Shown one piece after another: positions 13,710 through 16,300 of a stretch of DNA of 16,300 nt. Each line of letters begins with the position of its first letter. Position 1 is the first letter of the stretch. The position numbers were made by a program, and so were the translations under genes. The notes below the pieces were generated by a model, which was given only the letters and a program-made list of their open reading frames with translations, was not told the DNA's origin and did not search any database. This DNA is from Methylomicrobium sp035916875 (GTDB lineage Bacteria > Pseudomonadota > Gammaproteobacteria > Methylococcales > Methylomonadaceae): positions 1-16,300 of the forward strand of contig NZ_JAXUHN010000041.1 of NCBI RefSeq assembly GCF_035916875.1. Direction: 5' to 3'.

Positions 13710-15249
13710 AATGGTAGAGGCTTTGGAAAGTGTTATCCTGTAAGCCCAGAATGTCATGCATGCTATCGTCGAAAAAACAGCCGATCCCGGTACCGCACAT
13801 TCCAACGGCTTCGGCCTCCAAATATAGCGCCTGACCGATCAGTCCGCATTCCCAAAACAAGCGGCGATAGCTCCAGGGTTCTTGGCTGACCTGCTCTCGA
13901 AATTCAGCGAGCATCGCCAGGCTAAAGGCACCTTCGCCCGCGATATCCTGATGACAGGACACGGTTTTGGCTACGCGTTTGCAATTGACGGCGACCAAGC
14001 GATACAACGGCAAATATGCCATGTTTTCAGCAGCCTCTTGCCAGGCGAACTCACCGCTCAGTACCGCACGTAGCGATTTGGCCGCGTCATGCGTGCGCGG
14101 CAGCAGATATACGCCAGGCGCCAGATTTTCCACGCGATGCACGAACAGCAACAAATGCACCGCAGGCGGCCAGCGCCACACATCAAAAGGAACGCGGCTG
14201 CCGAGCATCATCGCGCTCAAGATGCGAATAAAATCGTTGTGCGGCAGATAAGTCGATGCATCGAAACGCTGGGCACTGCGACGCTGACGGATAATATCGG
14301 TAGCGGTTTTAGTACAGGCGCTGGCAGGAAGGTCCCTATGCGCGGCTGGAGAATTCGTCGGCTCCTCGGTCCATGGCTTATGTGCGGCTTGCGCGACCTC
14401 TTCGATAATCGGCCAATGATTGCGATGAAATTGACTGAGGCGCTCGGCTCGGCCATGCCAAACGGCATTTTGAGCACATTTCAGCAAACCCTTGATGTCC
14501 GGGCTGTGGGTCGCATCACACCTATACCGAACGCGACAAATCAAGTCGGGCGACTCGGCTTCCAGTTCCTTGAAGTCAGCCTGTCGATCCAATCCCAACA
14601 ACTGCGCCAATTCATCATCACCGCATTCGGCTATCAGCTCGAGCGACCAACCCAATGCCGCCGCCGCATAACGTAAAGCGCCGAGCGCATGACCGATATC
14701 GAGTTGACAGTAACGATAAGCTCGCTCGCCGTATTTCCAGGCTTCGCGCCAGTGGATCGAGGTCAGTGCAATATAGAGATCAGACCCGGCCGAATTGGCT
14801 GTAAATTCGCTTCGTTTTTCCAGCGCATGATCATAACTCAGATAATGATAAACGCCGGGCGTCAATAGACTTGCTTCGGCATGGACTACATACGCTTCGG
14901 TAGGATGCAAATTACCGCTGGACGGATTGCAGCGCAAGGCCCAGCGCTCGCCGCCGTACTGTTTCCAGGCCGCCAGTCCGAACGCCAACTCCAATAAGAG
15001 CCCCAAAGTCTGAGATGTGAAGGGCTTCGCGGGAATGTTTACAGCTTGATCGAAATCGGCGAACAACACCGGCAATAGCGCTCCCGGCGCCGGCAACGAT
15101 ACGATTTCACAGTCAGTAAAACGCCGAAACGGATTCGGTTGGTCGGCCCAATCCAAACAATCCGGCCCAGCTGCGTAATGGCTAAGATGGTGCTTGGTAC
15201 GTTCGTGATAGGCAATAACTGCATCGACTGCCGCATGAACACAACTCAT
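13636..15249 (-). CDS. SagB/ThcOx-family protein with two nitroreductase-fold domains
   Basis: The family binds FMN; relatives SagB, McbC and ThcOx oxidise azolines to azoles during peptide natural product maturation, while stand-alone tandem forms in Proteobacteria have no established substrate. The 537-residue product has two related domains: the first (about 70-300) with NPSSGNLHPTEAYVV, PGVYHYLSYDHALE and a long GHALGALRYAAAALGW segment; the second (about 315-530) starting at RQRRSAQRFD and ending with LGLQD, YHFTVGRALEDSRL and LPAYHHL. The conserved ending shows the 3' end is intact. AAGGA lies seven bases before the ATG. Its last 74 bases overlap the ABC ATPase gene antisense. No YcaO cyclodehydratase, precursor peptide or other RiPP gene is visible, so a RiPP role is unproven. 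Confidence 0.88.
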   Translation of the reverse strand: MSCVHAAVDAVIAYHERTKHHLSHYAAGPDCLDWADQPNPFRRFTDCEIVSLPAPGALLPVLFADFDQAVNIPAKPFTSQTLGLLLELAFGLAAWKQYGGERWALRCNPSSGNLHPTEAYVVHAEASLLTPGVYHYLSYDHALEKRSEFTANSAGSDLYIALTSIHWREAWKYGERAYRYCQLDIGHALGALRYAAAALGWSLELIAECGDDELAQLLGLDRQADFKELEAESPDLICRVRYRCDATHSPDIKGLLKCAQNAVWHGRAERLSQFHRNHWPIIEEVAQAAHKPWTEEPTNSPAAHRDLPASACTKTATDIIRQRRSAQRFDASTYLPHNDFIRILSAMMLGSRVPFDVWRWPPAVHLLLFVHRVENLAPGVYLLPRTHDAAKSLRAVLSGEFAWQEAAENMAYLPLYRLVAVNCKRVAKTVSCHQDIAGEGAFSLAMLAEFREQVSQEPWSYRRLFWECGLIGQALYLEAEAVGMCGTGIGCFFDDSMHDILGLQDNTFQSLYHFTVGRALEDSRLQTLPAYHHLSQR

Positions 15250-15619
15250 TTTGTCCTTCGCTCATTAAATTTCGCGGTGTGTGAGGAGAGGGTTGCTGAT
15301 AACAATTGAGCCCAGACAAATCAGAGGTGGAAGCTCAATGTCGCAATAGAGGACGCTAATTACACGTCATGCGCGCGTTTCTTGGATTACCGTCCGAAAA
15401 TAGGTTTTGCGCCACGCGGCACTCGCGTCAGAATCGAAAAGATTCGGAAGAACGCACAGAGAGACCATTGCTCTTTACGGGTATTGTCATAGGGCACGGA
15501 ATTAACTTTCCCATGGCAAAAAACAATGCCCGCAAGGCAACATGATTCTAACCTCGCCGCATTATATTCCTGTTGGCTGATTAAAACGTCTACTCGAATG
15601 TTCGGCAAAGCTGCCAGGC
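15250..15619. other. Gap between the SagB-like and coiled-coil genes
   Basis: No gene is supported in these 370 bases. An open minus-strand frame at 15387-15647 has no ribosome binding site or family resemblance and overlaps the coiled-coil gene. A 7-bp inverted repeat, ATTGAGC (15305-15311) and GCTCAAT (15333-15339), sits about 60 bases upstream of the SagB-like start and could be an operator. No clear promoter hexamers were found. Confidence 0.4.
15516..15538 (-). terminator. Weak terminator candidate after the coiled-coil gene
   Basis: On the minus strand TGCC/GGCA closes a small loop (about 15526-15538) and is followed by ATTGTTTTTTG. The stem is only four to five base pairs and about 80 bases past the stop codon, so this is a low-confidence intrinsic terminator. 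Confidence 0.25.
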
Positions 15620-15853
15620 TCAGCCCCCTTCTCCGATGTTTTCCCACATATTAAAACCGGTCTCTTCCTCTTCTCTTTTTCTAAGTTGTTGAGCAGTCGC
15701 ATGGTATTTGCTACGTAAGGCATCGAGTTCGTGAGCAAAATTCTTTGCCGCCGCGGCTGCGGCCTCTTGCTTCGCAGCGAGCACACCCATTTGAATATTC
15801 CATTCTTTGAGTTGTTCCGTCAGTGCTTGGATTTCTACATCTTTGACATTCAT
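15620..15853 (-). CDS. Small coiled-coil protein, sll1863-stress-protein-like
   Basis: A 77-residue, highly charged protein with heptad-like spacing over about residues 3-62 (VEIQALTEQLKEWNIQMGVL, then an Ala-rich block and LDALRSKYHATAQQLRKREEE), ending in a short tail with one Trp (NMWENIGEGG). This layout, with LKEWN near the start and an aromatic W-E-N near the end, resembles small coiled-coil proteins often labelled sll1863-like stress proteins. Function is not known. GGAGGA eight bases before the ATG makes the start secure and translation likely strong. No signal peptide or membrane helix is seen. Neighbouring gaps are long, so it is probably transcribed alone. Confidence 0.75.
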   Translation of the reverse strand: MNVKDVEIQALTEQLKEWNIQMGVLAAKQEAAAAAAKNFAHELDALRSKYHATAQQLRKREEEETGFNMWENIGEGG

Positions 15854-16300
15854 GACTCATTCCTCCGGGACTAGGCAGTTAGATAGATAGATAACTGATC
15901 CAATATGAAGCATCAGTAATAATCTCTCATCAAATGAGCGCTCGACTTATTGTTGAGAGTTTCGAATATGGATGTAATTTACGATTTTTTTGTTCACGCG
16001 CAATGACAATTTACGAGCAAAAAATGCCAAAATAGTCCAACCATCGTATTCTCGGCAATTGGAAGCCTGGATAGGATCGAATCACGAAACCATCACCCGC
16101 CACTTTAACAGTCAATCGCAATAGGATGATGATACGGCCCACAGAGTCGAATCAATAAAACGGCAGCGAATTGGTGGCCCCCGTTAAGTGTCTCGCAGAA
16201 AGTTGATTGGCGTTAAACTAAAAGCTTTTTAGAACCAGCAGGAAACAGAGTTGGCAAGGGTTGCCCGATTAGAACTATCAGAAAACGATGACGCATGTTT
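15854..16300. other. Right-end flank without a recognised gene
   Basis: No coding region can be supported in these 447 bases. On the right of the coiled-coil gene there is a short (GATA)3-type run inside an AGTTA/TAACT palindrome (about 15879-15898), a CTCAT/ATGAG hairpin near 15932-15945, and an AAAAGCTTTT palindrome near 16220-16229. The promoter of the coiled-coil gene should lie here but no clear hexamers were found. Confidence 0.4.

Noticed and set aside
13636..15249. RiPP (azole peptide) biosynthetic cluster around the SagB-like gene
   Set aside because: No YcaO cyclodehydratase, precursor peptide or dedicated protease is visible; the CPBP protease is 5 kb away among unrelated genes.
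1..16300. tRNA, rRNA, CRISPR array or intact insertion sequence
   Set aside because: I scanned the gaps for cloverleaf motifs, regularly spaced repeats and transposase motifs and found none convincing.

Overview
The window comes from a gammaproteobacterial (type Ia, Methylococcales) methanotroph. It carries a complete particulate methane monooxygenase operon, pmoCAB, on the minus strand. PmoA and PmoB match the lengths of the Methylococcus capsulatus (Bath) proteins as I remember them (247 and 414 residues), and almost every known metal ligand is in place. Genus cannot be fixed by eye; the PmoA sequence suggests the Methylomonas / Methylobacter / Methylotuvimicrobium group.

Layout. (1) 120-2021 (+): a LapD-type c-di-GMP receptor with degenerate GGDEF and EAL domains. 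(2) 2022-2534: no recognised gene. (3) 2535-3248 (+): a YgjP/DUF45-family zinc metallopeptidase. (4) 3249-4300: about 1 kb without a convincing gene but with several inverted repeats. (5) 4301-7510 (-): the pmo unit, with a sigma70-like promoter, a structured 5' leader, pmoC, a gap holding a large hairpin, pmoA, pmoB and a strong intrinsic terminator. (6) 7638-9149: a small membrane-anchored protein divergent from pmoC, a CPBP (Rce1-like) membrane protease and ycgL. (7) 9162-11654 (-): dcd (dCTP deaminase) and an overlapping mtnB-mtnD-mtnC methionine-salvage operon. (8) 11821-13709 (+): a HlyD/MacA-type adaptor and an ABC ATPase with 4-bp overlap but no permease. (9) 13636-15249 (-): a double-domain SagB/ThcOx nitroreductase-fold protein whose 3' end overlaps the ATPase gene antisense. 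(10) 15620-15853 (-): a small coiled-coil protein. (11) 15854-16300: nothing recognised.

How the parts work. pMMO oxidises methane to methanol in the intracytoplasmic membranes and is the core energy and carbon gene set here. The mtn genes recycle methylthioadenosine to the methionine precursor keto acid; dcd supplies dUMP for dTTP. LapD would control adhesin release. The adaptor/ATPase pair would energise efflux or envelope remodelling but needs a permease from elsewhere.

I see no RNA genes, CRISPR array, intact insertion sequence or prophage. I do not see a clearly new multi-gene system. The points most worth a second look are a Leu at PmoB position 72, where M. capsulatus has a copper-site His; the hairpin between pmoC and pmoA; the permease-less ABC pair that collides with the sagB-like gene; and the dyad-rich non-coding kilobase after pmoB.
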